DNA of 26,342 nucleotides from CABRXV01 sp900754955 (lineage in GTDB: Bacteria > Actinomycetota > Coriobacteriia > Coriobacteriales > Eggerthellaceae). A program made the translations under genes and the position numbers. Of the stretch, positions 1 to 6,898 are shown piece by piece (positions within the stretch are counted from its first letter, which is position 1; every line of letters starts with the position of its first letter). The DNA is taken from assembly GCA_902475005.1 (NCBI GenBank), contig CABRXV010000025.1, forward strand, positions 1 through 26,342, read 5' to 3'. The notes under the pieces were generated by a model, which worked only from the letters and a program-made list of their open reading frames with translations, did not search any database and was not told the DNA's origin.

Positions 1-1
1 C

Positions 2-355
2 GATGCGGTTGCCGATCCCGCATCGGGCGGCAGTGCGCTCGGCGCACAGGCGGTTGCTGCCCGCGCCGCCCGCGCGCCCCTCGCGCCCCGCGCCCCCGCT
101 GCTCGCGCGCCCCTCGCGTCACAAACAGTTCTTCGGCCCGAAAACGCTCCGAAACATTTCGTCGGTAGCTTGATACGGGTAAGTTACCAAGGGTTTCACC
201 TGGGCGTCATGGTATCGTATGAGGATATGCCACATGCCGTTTGCCGTGATCAGCACGGCAGCGGATCGAGTGAGACCCCTGGGCGCGCCAGCGGTCGCCT
301 GCGGCGTTTGATGCTGCGGCGTGGTGCAGAAGCAGTCGCCGGGAAGAACAAGTGA
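2..355 (+). other. Open frame before glnA, possibly the 3' end of an upstream gene
   Basis: This reading frame stays open from the left edge to a TGA that abuts the glutamine synthetase ribosome binding site. The first 115 bases have coding-like GC-rich third positions and encode an Ala/Arg/Pro-rich stretch in which a 15-base unit recurs at 71-85 and 104-118, giving RAPLA twice. After about position 120 the codon pattern becomes unlike a gene (cgg, ata, agt, caa), so the real gene may end elsewhere or the whole stretch may be non-coding leader. I do not recognise a product. The region must hold the glnA promoter, but no convincing -35/-10 pair could be picked. Confidence 0.2.
242..260. promoter_or_regulatory. 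Inverted repeat upstream of glutamine synthetase
   Basis: TGCCGTG and CACGGCA form perfect 7-base arms around a 5-base centre, about 110 bases before the glnA start. It could be an operator or a leader hairpin. No regulator can be named from the sequence. Confidence 0.35.
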
Positions 356-367
356 GGAGCTGTTCCT

Positions 368-2458
368 ATGGCAAGAGTATCGGAGATCTACGGCTCGATG
401 GTGTTCGACGAGCACACGATGCAGGAGCGTCTGCCATCTGCGACGTTCAAGCAGCTTATGAAGACGATCCGTGACGGCGAGCCGCTCAACCTCGAGGTCG
501 CGAACGTGGTGGCGCACGCCATGAAGGAATGGGCCATCGAGCTCGGCGCCACGCACTACACGCACTGGTTCCAGCCTCTCACGGGCATCACCTCCGAGAA
601 GCACGACAGCTTCCTCGATCCCACGGGCGACGGCCGCGCCATCATGAGCTTCTCCGGCAAGGAGCTCATCCAGGGCGAGCCCGACGCGTCGAGCTTCCCC
701 TCGGGCGGCCTGCGCGCCACCTTCGAGGCGCGCGGTTACACCGCCTGGGATCCCACGAGCTACGCGTTCATCAAAGACGAGGTGCTCTGCATCCCCACGG
801 CGTTCTGCTCCTACACGGGTGAGGCGCTCGACAAGAAGACGCCGCTGCTGCGTTCCATGAAGGCCATCGACGAGCAGGCCAACCGCGTGCTCGAGCTGTT
901 CGGCGAGCCCCGTCAGCGCGTGACCACCACGGTCGGCGCCGAGCAGGAGTACTTCCTCATCTCCGAGAAGGACTACGAGAAGCGCGCCGACCTCGTGCTC
1001 ACGGGACGCACGCTGTTCGGCTACTCGCCGTGCAAGGGCCAGGAGCTCGACGAGCACTACTTCGGTGCCATTCGCCCCACGGTGAACGAGTTCATGAAGG
1101 AGCTCGACGACGAGCTGTGGAAGCTCGGCATTCCTGCCAAGACCAAGCACAACGAGGTGGCGCCCGCCCAGCACGAGCTCGCCCCGATCTTCGCGAACTC
1201 CAACCGCGCCATCGACGAGAACCTGCTCACCATGGAGAAGATGCGCCTGCTCGCCTCGCATTACGGCCTCGTGTGCCTCCAGCACGAGAAGCCGTTCGAG
1301 GGCATCAACGGCTCGGGCAAGCACAACAACTGGTCGATTTCCGCGGGCAAGAAGAACCTGCTCGATCCGGGCGAGAACCCGATGGAGAACCTGCGCTTCC
1401 TCGTGTTCCTGACGGGTGTTATCCAGGCGGTCGACGAGTACCAGGAGCTGCTGCGCATGTCGGTGGCGTCTGCTGGCAACGATCATCGTCTCGGTGCGAA
1501 CGAGGCGCCGCCGGCTATCGTGTCGATCTTCCTCGGTGATGAGCTTGGCGGGGTCGTCGACGCGCTCATCGAGGATCACGACTACACCTCTGCCGAGCGC
1601 GTGTCGATGGACCTCGGCGTCGACGTGCTGCCCAACTTCCTCAAGGACAACACCGACCGCAACCGCACGAGCCCCTTCGCCTTCACGGGCAACAAGTTCG
1701 AGTTCCGCATGCCTGGTTCGTCGGTGAACCTTGCCGACTGCAACATGATCCTCAACACCGCCATGGCGAAGTCGCTCAAGGAGTTCGCCGACGAGATGGA
1801 GGGCAAGACCGGCGAGGAGTTCGAGGCGGCCGCCATCGAGTACATCAAGAAGACGCTGCGCGATCACAGGCGCATCATCTTCAACGGCGACGGCTACTCC
1901 GAAGAATGGCCCGAGGAGGCCGCGCGCCGCGGTCTGGCGAACCATCCCACCACGGCCGATGCGTTGCCGTGCTTCATCGAGCAGCGTTCGATCGACCTGT
2001 TCGAGGAGTTCGGCGTGCTCTCCGAGAGCGAGGTGCGCAGCCGTTACGAGGTGAAGCTCGAGAAGTACAACAAGCTGCTCAACATCGAAGTGCGCACGAT
2101 GAAGCGCCTCGTGCGTCGCGACTACCTGCCCGCGATCAACACCTTCGCCGCCGACGTGGCGCGCCACATCAGCGAGGTGCGCGCGGTGATGCCCGACGCC
2201 GACCTTTCCTTCCAGGAGCGCAAGCTGCGCCGCTGCGTCGAAGGCGCCGCCGAGATCAACAACCACCTCGAGCGCCTCAACGACCTGCATCACGAGGCGC
2301 AGGCGATCGCCGATGAGCAGGAGCGCGCCAACAAGTACGCGCACGAGGTCATTCCCGTGATGGACGACCTGCGTCAGGCGGTCGACAGCCTCGAGATCCT
2401 CGTGGAGAGCAAATACTGGCCGGTGCCGTCGTACAACAACATTCTGTTCTACGCGTAG
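368..2458 (+). CDS. glnN: Glutamine synthetase type III
   Basis: A cytoplasmic ATP-dependent ligase joining ammonia to glutamate. At 696 residues it matches the large type III (GlnN) class, not the roughly 450-residue type I enzyme. Visible landmarks are the N-terminal type III block with HYTHWFQP (about residues 62-69), the metal-binding GAEQEYF segment (about 190-197), NGSGKHNNWS (about 314-323) and the DRNRTSPFAFTGNKFEFR block (about 429-446). The ATG follows a clear AGGAG at 354-358. It stands alone, with a strong GC hairpin after its stop, so it is probably monocistronic. A tandem PII gene, as sometimes accompanies glnA, is not present. The identification is secure; regulation is not visible beyond the upstream inverted repeat. 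Confidence 0.96.
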   Translation: MARVSEIYGSMVFDEHTMQERLPSATFKQLMKTIRDGEPLNLEVANVVAHAMKEWAIELGATHYTHWFQPLTGITSEKHDSFLDPTGDGRAIMSFSGKELIQGEPDASSFPSGGLRATFEARGYTAWDPTSYAFIKDEVLCIPTAFCSYTGEALDKKTPLLRSMKAIDEQANRVLELFGEPRQRVTTTVGAEQEYFLISEKDYEKRADLVLTGRTLFGYSPCKGQELDEHYFGAIRPTVNEFMKELDDELWKLGIPAKTKHNEVAPAQHELAPIFANSNRAIDENLLTMEKMRLLASHYGLVCLQHEKPFEGINGSGKHNNWSISAGKKNLLDPGENPMENLRFLVFLTGVIQAVDEYQELLRMSVASAGNDHRLGANEAPPAIVSIFLGDELGGVVDALIEDHDYTSAERVSMDLGVDVLPNFLKDNTDRNRTSPFAFTGNKFEFRMPGSSVNLADCNMILNTAMAKSLKEFADEMEGKTGEEFEAAAIEYIKKTLRDHRRIIFNGDGYSEEWPEEAARRGLANHPTTADALPCFIEQRSIDLFEEFGVLSESEVRSRYEVKLEKYNKLLNIEVRTMKRLVRRDYLPAINTFAADVARHISEVRAVMPDADLSFQERKLRRCVEGAAEINNHLERLNDLHHEAQAIADEQERANKYAHEVIPVMDDLRQAVDSLEILVESKYWPVPSYNNILFYA

Positions 2459-2466
2459 GAATATGA

Positions 2467-2507
2467 GCGCGGGCGGCGGGCGAGTGTCAGCTCCCCGCCG
2501 CCCGCGC
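2467..2507 (+). terminator. Hairpin terminator after glnN
   Basis: Two perfect 14-base arms (2467-2480 and 2494-2507) around a 13-base loop begin 8 bases after the glnN stop. The following T-run is weak (ggtttggg), so it may also act as a 3' stabiliser. Confidence 0.7.
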
Positions 2508-2633
2508 GGTTTGGGCTGGTTGGTTCCGATGCGCGGCGCCTCGGGCTCGAATGCAGGCGCGGGCCTGGTTCTTTCGGCTCAAGATGGGTCTGTGGGATGC
2601 ATTCGGTTGCGCTAATCCCTGATTTTTCCAAAT

Positions 2634-2673
2634 AAATGCCGCCATGTAACAACATGAGCGGCATTTTTCTTTT
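2634..2673 (+). terminator. Long hairpin with T-run
   Basis: AAATGCCGC (2634-2642) pairs with GCGGCATTT (2658-2666). Nested inside, CATGT (2643-2647) pairs with ACATG (2652-2656), leaving a single bulged A and a 4-base loop. TTTTTCTTTTC follows. This has the form of an intrinsic terminator on the plus strand and may be the final stop for glnN read-through. It shares bases with the left arm of the 36-bp repeat. Confidence 0.65.
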
Positions 2674-2698
2674 CTCTGACGGAAGGAGCTTCACTTTA

Positions 2699-2716
2699 AT
2701 GAAGAGGTGTTTGTAA
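2699..2716 (+). other. Possible five-codon leader ORF (MKRCL)
   Basis: GGAAGGAG at 2681-2688 lies 10 bases before an ATG that opens a five-codon frame ending in TAA. The frame's second half is one side of an 8-base hairpin. It could be a leader peptide or chance; no downstream structural gene lies within 500 bases. Confidence 0.2.
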
Positions 2717-2757
2717 AACACCTGATCAGAGGCGAGTCGCTGATCGACTGATTTTTT
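2705..2757 (+). terminator. Two consecutive hairpins ending in a T-run
   Basis: AGGTGTTT (2705-2712) pairs with AAACACCT (2716-2723) over a 3-base loop. Directly after it, GATCAG (2724-2729) pairs with CTGATC (2740-2745), and six T residues sit at 2752-2757. Together they look like a structured attenuator or terminator inside the 199-bp inverted-repeat element. Confidence 0.4.
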
Positions 2758-2824
2758 CGAGCGCGCTCTGCTTCGGAAAAGTTGTTACACAGCGGCGATT
2801 ATTTGGAAAAATCAGGATTTAACT

Positions 2825-3269
2825 GCACGCTGCGCACGTCGAACGCAAGCCCGACGGGTCCGAATGCGGGTTGGCCGCGCACCGAGCGCGCCGAACGCGG
2901 CTTGGTTGGGGCTCGAATGCGCACCAGCCACCCACCGAACGCAACCTGGCCGCAACTCGAACGCACGCCAGTACGCACCGACCGTGTGCCGTTCCAACAG
3001 ATAACGCCCCTTTTGCCGTTTACGCCGATCAACCTTGCATGAGGGGCTTATGATGCTGTGCACGCTTTACGCATTGTCCGATTGCACCGTGTCGTGCGGC
3101 GATCAGCTTCGCCTTCGCGTTTGCCAGGAGGGGCTGCATGCGGCCGGCTGCATGGTAAAACGTGCCGCGCGCAGCTGCCGGCCTCATTGCGTCGCAAGGG
3201 ACGCGATGGCTTCGACAGCTTGGCGCCTCAGGTTCGATCGGGGATAAAGGGTTCAGTGAAGGGGAGACG
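2825..3269. other. Non-coding stretch with degenerate CGAAYGC repeats
   Basis: From 2838 to about 2970 the words CGAACGC and CGAATGC recur irregularly every 12-40 bases; the same word occurs at 2549-2555 on the other side of the inverted repeat. No frame here has convincing codon use. From 3050 to 3269 nothing recognisable is seen apart from the ribosome binding site of the next gene. No clear promoter for that gene was found. Confidence 0.4.
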
Positions 3270-3911
3270 ATGATTCTGTTCGTAAACGCTTGCATTCGTG
3301 GCGAGCGGTCGCGCACGCTTGAGTTGTGCCGCGAGTTTCTGACGGGGTTGAAGCAGCGGGGTGCGTGCATTCGCGAGGTCAATCTCGAGCAGGCGCATCT
3401 GCTGCCGCTCGGTGAGCAGAAAGTTGCATTCCGCTCCCAGCTCACGCGCGCGAAGCTCTACGACGACGACATCTTCGACTTCGCCCATCAGATTGCCGAG
3501 GCCGACGAAGTGGTGATCGGCGCGCCGTACTGGGACCTGTCGTTCCCCGCGGCTCTCAAGACGTACATCGAGCACGTGAGCGTCGAGGGCATCACGTTCC
3601 ACTACACCGACGAGGGCGTTTGCGAAGGCCTGTGTCGCGCGAAGCGCATCGTGTACATCACCACGTCGGGCGGGTTCGTGTCGAGCGAACTCGACGAGAA
3701 CGGTGACCCGAAGCCCGGTTGCAACCTGGGGTACGACTACGTGCGCGCCATTGCGAAGATGTTCGGCATCCCCGAGACGCGCTGCGTCTCGGCCGAGGGA
3801 CTCGATATCGTGGGCGTAAACATCAACGATCAGATGAACAAAGCCCGCGTGCGCATCGAAGAGCTGCTGGCCGAAGAGCCAGAAGACGCCGAGGGGTGCG
3901 CCGCCGAGTAG
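3270..3911 (+). CDS. Flavodoxin-fold NAD(P)H-dependent oxidoreductase
   Basis: 213 residues, consistent with the FMN-binding Flavodoxin_2 family (AzoR-like NADH:quinone or azo reductases, about 200 residues). It starts MILFVNACIRGERSRT, the first beta strand plus the phosphate-binding loop of this fold. Around residues 80-95 come ADEVVIGAPYWDLSFPAALKTYIE, typical of the family's P-x-W/Y-x-x-x-x-P-A-x-L-K flavin site (the first 20 or so residues of that block carry the key Pro, Trp and Lys). VYITTSGG (about 127-134) is the usual third conserved loop. It would use two-electron hydride transfer to quinones, azo or nitro compounds in the cytoplasm. The ATG follows AGGGGAG; an earlier in-frame start at 3162 lacks a ribosome binding site. 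Monocistronic, facing the sirtuin operon. Substrate unknown. Confidence 0.85.
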   Translation: MILFVNACIRGERSRTLELCREFLTGLKQRGACIREVNLEQAHLLPLGEQKVAFRSQLTRAKLYDDDIFDFAHQIAEADEVVIGAPYWDLSFPAALKTYIEHVSVEGITFHYTDEGVCEGLCRAKRIVYITTSGGFVSSELDENGDPKPGCNLGYDYVRAIAKMFGIPETRCVSAEGLDIVGVNINDQMNKARVRIEELLAEEPEDAEGCAAE

Positions 3912-4007
3912 CGGCTCCGTGGGACGTTGCGCCGACGGAACGGCAAAACGCTTCGGTGTGTGACCGTCAGAAGGACGGGAACGCTCGAGGGCTCTGCGCC
4001 GCGTTGA

Positions 4008-4024
4008 CGCCGCCTCGTGCGGCG
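4008..4024. terminator. Short GC hairpin between convergent genes
   Basis: CGCCGC and GCGGCG pair over a 5-base loop in the 129-bp space between the convergent flavodoxin-fold and Nudix genes. There is no T-run on either strand, so terminator function is uncertain. Confidence 0.25.
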
Positions 4025-4040
4025 CTCCGTTCGGCGGGCG

Positions 4041-4661
4041 TTACGCGCGCGCGTTGCGCGCGAAGCCGTCGAGGATGAGCTGGGCACGCGTGCTGATCGG
4101 CGCGCGATTCTCGCTGAGAAAGCGCGGAATGTCGTCGATGGCCAGCTCGAACACCTCAATGAGCTCGCTTTCTTCGGGCTCGGCTTCGGCAACCTTCTCC
4201 ACCTGGGCGAACGCAACTTGGATCGTCTCGTCGGTAAAGCCAGCTGACGAGTAGCCCGCCTGCGGCAGCATCCGCACGGGCTCGGCGACATCGGTGCGCA
4301 CCGCGTAGCCCGTCTCCTCGCGCAGTTCTCGGTCGATGCTGTGCGCGGGATCTTCGCCTGGGTCGACGAGCCCTGCGGGAAACGCGATGCACCAATCGTT
4401 GATGGGGTAGCGGAACTCCCTGATCATAACGAGCTTGCCGTCGGCGGTCTGAGGCACCACGCATACGGCATCGACATCCGGCGTGCCGCTGTATCCGTGC
4501 TCGATCTCCGCGCGGTACGCCTCGAGCCCCTTGCGCGACACGCTCTCGTATTGGTGGAGCGAACCGTTGGGCAGCCTGAAATGCAGGATGAACTTGTTGA
4601 TCCAGCCTTCGCTTACCTGCTCGATATCGATGAGCTCGGGGGTCTTTCCGCTGTACTTCAT
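4041..4661 (-). CDS. Nudix hydrolase, ADP-ribose pyrophosphatase type
   Basis: 206 residues, the size of the NudF/ADP-ribose diphosphatase class. The Nudix box fits GX5EX7REUXEEXGU exactly: Gly97, Glu103, then RELREETGY from Arg111, with Glu115 and Glu116 as metal ligands. The upstream REFRYPIN segment (about 81-88) is typical of ADP-ribose and sugar-nucleotide hydrolases. It would cleave ADP-ribose to AMP and ribose 5-phosphate with Mg2+ in the cytoplasm. The ATG follows AAAGGAAA. It lies 52 bases behind the sirtuin gene on the same strand, so the two are probably cotranscribed. A sirtuin makes O-acetyl-ADP-ribose, a plausible substrate here. The Nudix call is secure; the exact substrate is inferred. 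Confidence 0.88.
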   Translation of the reverse strand: MKYSGKTPELIDIEQVSEGWINKFILHFRLPNGSLHQYESVSRKGLEAYRAEIEHGYSGTPDVDAVCVVPQTADGKLVMIREFRYPINDWCIAFPAGLVDPGEDPAHSIDRELREETGYAVRTDVAEPVRMLPQAGYSSAGFTDETIQVAFAQVEKVAEAEPEESELIEVFELAIDDIPRFLSENRAPISTRAQLILDGFARNARA

Positions 4662-4713
4662 GGCAGGTTTCCTTTCGATTTGCGTGTGCTGCTGCGATGC
4701 TGGCGTGCGTGCG

Positions 4714-5460
4714 TCAGAAATCGAACACGGTGCCGACGTTCGCCTCGATGCAGAGATCGGCGAGGTGGTCGCGCGGCGTGGGCGTGCGGTTGACGATGAC
4801 GAGATGCTCGCCCGAGAAGTAATCGATGAGCCCCGCCGCCGGATACACGGAAAGCGATGTCCCCGCCACCACGAGCAGCTGCGCGCGGGCGATGGCTTCC
4901 ACGGCGCGCTCGAGCACCGTGCGATCGAGCGGTTCTTCGTACAGCACCACGTCGGGCTTGATGATTCCCGTGCACTCGATGCAGCGCGGAATGCCGTCGG
5001 GCGCTTTCTCGCGACGCGCAAGCATATCGGGCAGGCTGTAGGGCTTTCCGCAGGTCATGCAGTAGTTGCGCAGAACGCCTCCGTGCAGTTCGAGCACGTT
5101 TCTGCTGCCCGCCTTCTGATGGAGGCCGTCGATGTTCTGCGTGATGACGCAGCTGAGGATGCCGTCCGCTTCCAGCTCGGCGAGTTTGCGGTGCGCCTGG
5201 TTCGGCTCAGCATCGCCGGGAAGCATGCTCGAGCAGTAGAAGTCGTAGAACGCGGCAGGGTTCGCGTTGAAGTAGCTGCGCGAGATCATCGTCTCGGGCG
5301 GAACGGAGCTCTTCTGCGCGTAGATGCCGTTGGGGCTGCGGAAGTCGGGAATGCCGCTTTCGGTTGAGACGCCCGCGCCGCCGAAGAACACCATGCCGCC
5401 AGCGGGTGTGGCGCGAATCCAGTCGCGCAGGGTTTCGATGGCGGATGCGGCGGTTGCCAT
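4714..5460 (-). CDS. cobB: NAD-dependent protein deacylase, sirtuin family
   Basis: 248 residues, normal for bacterial CobB. The protein removes acyl groups from lysine while consuming NAD and releasing nicotinamide and O-acyl-ADP-ribose. Seen in order: the NAD loop GAGVSTESGIPDFR (28-41), TQNIDGLHQKAG (107-118), catalytic His126 in ELHGG, four zinc ligands Cys134, Cys137, Cys160 and Cys163, then GTSLSVYPAAGL (200-211) and VIVNR (221-225). No signal or membrane segment. The ATG follows AAAGGAG; a longer frame upstream would cross the probable promoter. It is the first gene of an operon with the Nudix hydrolase. Both CXXC pairs are intact, so an active enzyme is expected. Confidence 0.94.
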   Translation of the reverse strand: MATAASAIETLRDWIRATPAGGMVFFGGAGVSTESGIPDFRSPNGIYAQKSSVPPETMISRSYFNANPAAFYDFYCSSMLPGDAEPNQAHRKLAELEADGILSCVITQNIDGLHQKAGSRNVLELHGGVLRNYCMTCGKPYSLPDMLARREKAPDGIPRCIECTGIIKPDVVLYEEPLDRTVLERAVEAIARAQLLVVAGTSLSVYPAAGLIDYFSGEHLVIVNRTPTPRDHLADLCIEANVGTVFDF

Positions 5461-5496
5461 GGATGCTCCTTTGAGAGTCAGAGAAAACGTCTTCCC

Positions 5497-5527
5497 ATCA
5501 TACTCGCAACGGAGCACTTGCGCACAA
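5497..5527 (-). promoter_or_regulatory. Probable promoter of the sirtuin-Nudix operon
   Basis: TATGAT (-10, 5497-5502 on the minus strand) lies 37 bases before the sirtuin start. The -35 is poor: TTGTGC at 19 bases or GTGCGC at 17 bases spacing. Confidence 0.45.
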
Positions 5528-5560
5528 CATGGAAAGACCCCGTTGCGGGGTCTTTCCATG
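5528..5560. terminator. Perfect 15-bp hairpin terminator
   Basis: Arms 5528-5542 and 5546-5560 are exact complements around a TTG loop, with the GACCCCG...CGGGGTC core typical of strong terminators. It lies about 100 bases after the hsp20 stop and just before the sirtuin promoter, so it should insulate the two minus-strand units. Confidence 0.75.
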
Positions 5561-5664
5561 AAGGGAGTTTGCGTGCGGTGCGCGCTGATCACGCGCACCG
5601 CGGTATGTTAGAGAAGAGAGGGGAGAAAGAGAGGTTTGTATGCGTTTTCGCCGTCGTAGGAGAG

Positions 5665-6111
5665 TCAGTCGATAGCGATGGTGCGCTTTTCCTCGAGCTT
5701 AGGCTGAGGCTGCTTCTTCGGCACGCTGATCTTCAGCAAGCCGTCTTCGAACTTCGCCTTAATGTCTTCCTCGGCAATCTCTTCGCCAACGTAGAAGGTA
5801 CGGCTGCAGGTTCCCGTGAAACGCTCCTGGCGCAGCCACTTGCCGTTGTCGTCCTTTTCCTCGGTTTCGTTCTTGGTCTGTGCGCTGACGGACAGGTAAC
5901 CGTCCTTCAGCTCTGCCTGAACGTCTTCCTTCTTGAAGCCGGGCAGATCGATGGTGAGCTCATAGCCCGTGTCGGTCTCGCGGATGTCCGTGCGCATCAG
6001 CGACGGGGTTGCTTTCTGCATGGAGGGCATGGCGCCGTCGAAGAAGGCGTCAAACGGATCGGTCATGAGCTGGTTGAAGAAATTTCTGCGCGGTACGAGC
6101 ATCGACATCAT
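5665..6111 (-). CDS. Small heat shock protein, Hsp20 family
   Basis: 148 residues. An ATP-independent holdase chaperone that keeps unfolding proteins soluble, working as large oligomers in the cytoplasm. A short Phe-rich N-terminal arm (about 1-35) precedes the alpha-crystallin domain (about 38-132). Hallmarks are TGYELTIDLPGFKKEDV (48-64), the GLLKISVPK strand (124-132) and a C-terminal IAI (145-147), the IXI motif that docks on a neighbouring domain. ATG at 6111 is preferred because GGAG ends 6 bases before it. The in-frame ATG at 6117 directly touches that GGAG, so it is less likely. Transcription starts about 215 bases upstream under a perfect CIRCE operator, implying HrcA repression. Single-gene unit. 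Confidence 0.95.
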   Translation of the reverse strand: MMSMLVPRRNFFNQLMTDPFDAFFDGAMPSMQKATPSLMRTDIRETDTGYELTIDLPGFKKEDVQAELKDGYLSVSAQTKNETEEKDDNGKWLRQERFTGTCSRTFYVGEEIAEEDIKAKFEDGLLKISVPKKQPQPKLEEKRTIAID

Positions 6112-6325
6112 TGTCATCTCCGTTTCGCTTGCGGCAGGAGGTGCGCGCTCCCAAGGATTCGTGCGGTGCGCAGCGCGTTTTGCGTGCGGCCCATCGGCTC
6201 GTTTCGCTTGCGCGACTCGTAGCGGATGCGGTGATGCAAGCGTTGCTGCGCGCCTGGCTGATGTGCTTTCCGAACGTGATGTGCTGTCCTTGCGGACCGT
6301 GCCTCGTGCCTGTGTTCTGTTTACG
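6112..6325 (-). other. Long 5' untranslated leader of hsp20
   Basis: If transcription begins just after the -10 box at 6332-6337, the leader is about 215 bases. Near its end a CUCC (6133-6136 region) could pair either with an upstream GGGAG or with the GGAG ribosome binding site. Such alternative pairing is compatible with an RNA thermometer, but no ROSE or fourU consensus is visible. The in-frame extension of hsp20 through this stretch is Arg/Ala-rich and not gene-like. Confidence 0.3.
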
Positions 6326-6331
6326 TATGTT

Positions 6332-6360
6332 GTTATACCGCGATGTCTTAGCACTCGCAA
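6332..6360 (-). promoter_or_regulatory. hsp20 promoter
   Basis: On the minus strand TTGCGA (6355-6360) and TATAAC (6332-6337) are 17 bases apart, a good sigma-70-type pair. The -35 box lies inside the CIRCE element, so repressor binding would block polymerase directly. Confidence 0.75.
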
Positions 6361-6374
6361 GTCATGAGTGCTAA
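6348..6374. promoter_or_regulatory. CIRCE element, HrcA operator
   Basis: TTAGCACTC (6348-6356), nine bases, GAGTGCTAA (6366-6374): an exact match to the CIRCE consensus. HrcA repressors bind it and release on heat shock. HrcA itself is not encoded in the window. Confidence 0.95.
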
Positions 6375-6384
6375 AATGTCCAAA

Positions 6385-6417
6385 TTATCATATTTGCTAC
6401 ACATATCGCCATGATAA
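6385..6417. promoter_or_regulatory. AT-rich inverted repeat beside CIRCE
   Basis: TTATCAT (6385-6391) and ATGATAA (6411-6417) are exact complements 19 bases apart, in a conspicuously AT-rich patch just upstream of the hsp20 promoter. It could be a second operator or an upstream promoter element. No consensus is matched. Confidence 0.35.
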
Positions 6418-6660
6418 AACTTGATAGCGTATCTATAAGGTTTTGTGGTGAGCCCGTACGCTCGCGTATTCGTTCGCCGCGATGCCTTTGTTAGTTCGTC
6501 CTTGTCTCGCGCTAGTCGCTCTCGTCGTTCCGTGCCTCGCTCTCTCTGGACTCGCTCCCTCTCGCGCATTCTGCCTCTCGCCGCTCGCCTTCCTCCTCCT
6601 CCCGCGCATTTTGTTGAAAATGAAATCTTTTCTTCTCATTCTGTTTGAAATGGCTCGGGG

Positions 6661-6860
6661 CATTGGCGTGGCGCATCTACGTGTGCACGCGCGTCATGCA
6701 CCTGCATGTGCGTTCGTGCCATGCGTCTGCGTACGCCTCCGCACACGCACCTGCACGCGCGTTCGTGCTACGCCTCCGCACGCGCATCCGCGCTACGCCT
6801 GCACACGCACCTGCACGCGCACTCGCGCCGCGCATCCGCACTTATGCATCCTCACACGCG
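6661..6860. repeat. Imperfect tandem repeat, period about 50-60 bases
   Basis: The 20-base word at 6741-6760 recurs exactly at 6801-6820 (period 60), and the surrounding units (gcgttcgtgc, acgcctccgca, cgcgcatccg) recur with variation. The whole stretch is built from alternating cgca/tgca words. Confidence 0.6.
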
Positions 6861-6876
6861 TCTGCGCTGCCGATTC

Positions 6877-6898
6877 GCGCGTTTCGAGTGAAACGCGC
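6877..6898. promoter_or_regulatory. Palindrome with parS-like arms
   Basis: GCGCGTTTC (6877-6885) and GAAACGCGC (6890-6898) are perfect arms around GAGT. The GTTTC-4-GAAAC geometry equals parS, but the centre differs, with 12 of 16 consensus positions matched. It may be a weak ParB site, an operator or a hairpin in the leader of the next gene. Confidence 0.35.

Larger units (their letters stand above)
2618..2816. repeat. 36-bp inverted repeat pair bounding a 199-bp element
   Basis: The left arm (2618-2653) and the reverse complement of the right arm (2781-2816) align without gaps over 36 bases with 32 identities. Identical blocks are an 18-base CCTGATTTTTCCAAATAA and a 9-base TGTAACAAC. Read outward, both arms would translate as LLH-x-G-x-YLEKSG, and both are followed by degenerate CGAATGC-like repeats. 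No target-site duplication is obvious. The spacing resembles a small non-autonomous element or a palindromic intergenic repeat family; which one cannot be decided from one copy. Confidence 0.6.

Noticed and set aside
119..2344. 741-codon open frame antisense to glutamine synthetase
   Set aside because: A shadow of GC-rich codons in the real gene; His/Arg/Leu-rich and without a ribosome binding site. Similar long antisense frames lie opposite the ABC exporter, MFS, molybdoenzyme and aminopeptidase genes.
3226..3245. GGTTCGATC, resembling a tRNA T-loop
   Set aside because: Flanking bases do not form a T-stem, and no acceptor, D or anticodon arm can be drawn.
3162..3269. Upstream start for the flavodoxin-fold oxidoreductase
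   Set aside because: The extra 36 residues lack a ribosome binding site and do not fit the family, whose first beta strand begins at the ATG at 3270.
6112..6360. In-frame N-terminal extension of Hsp20
   Set aside because: It begins inside the CIRCE/promoter region, upstream of the predicted transcription start, and is Arg/Ser-rich without family resemblance.
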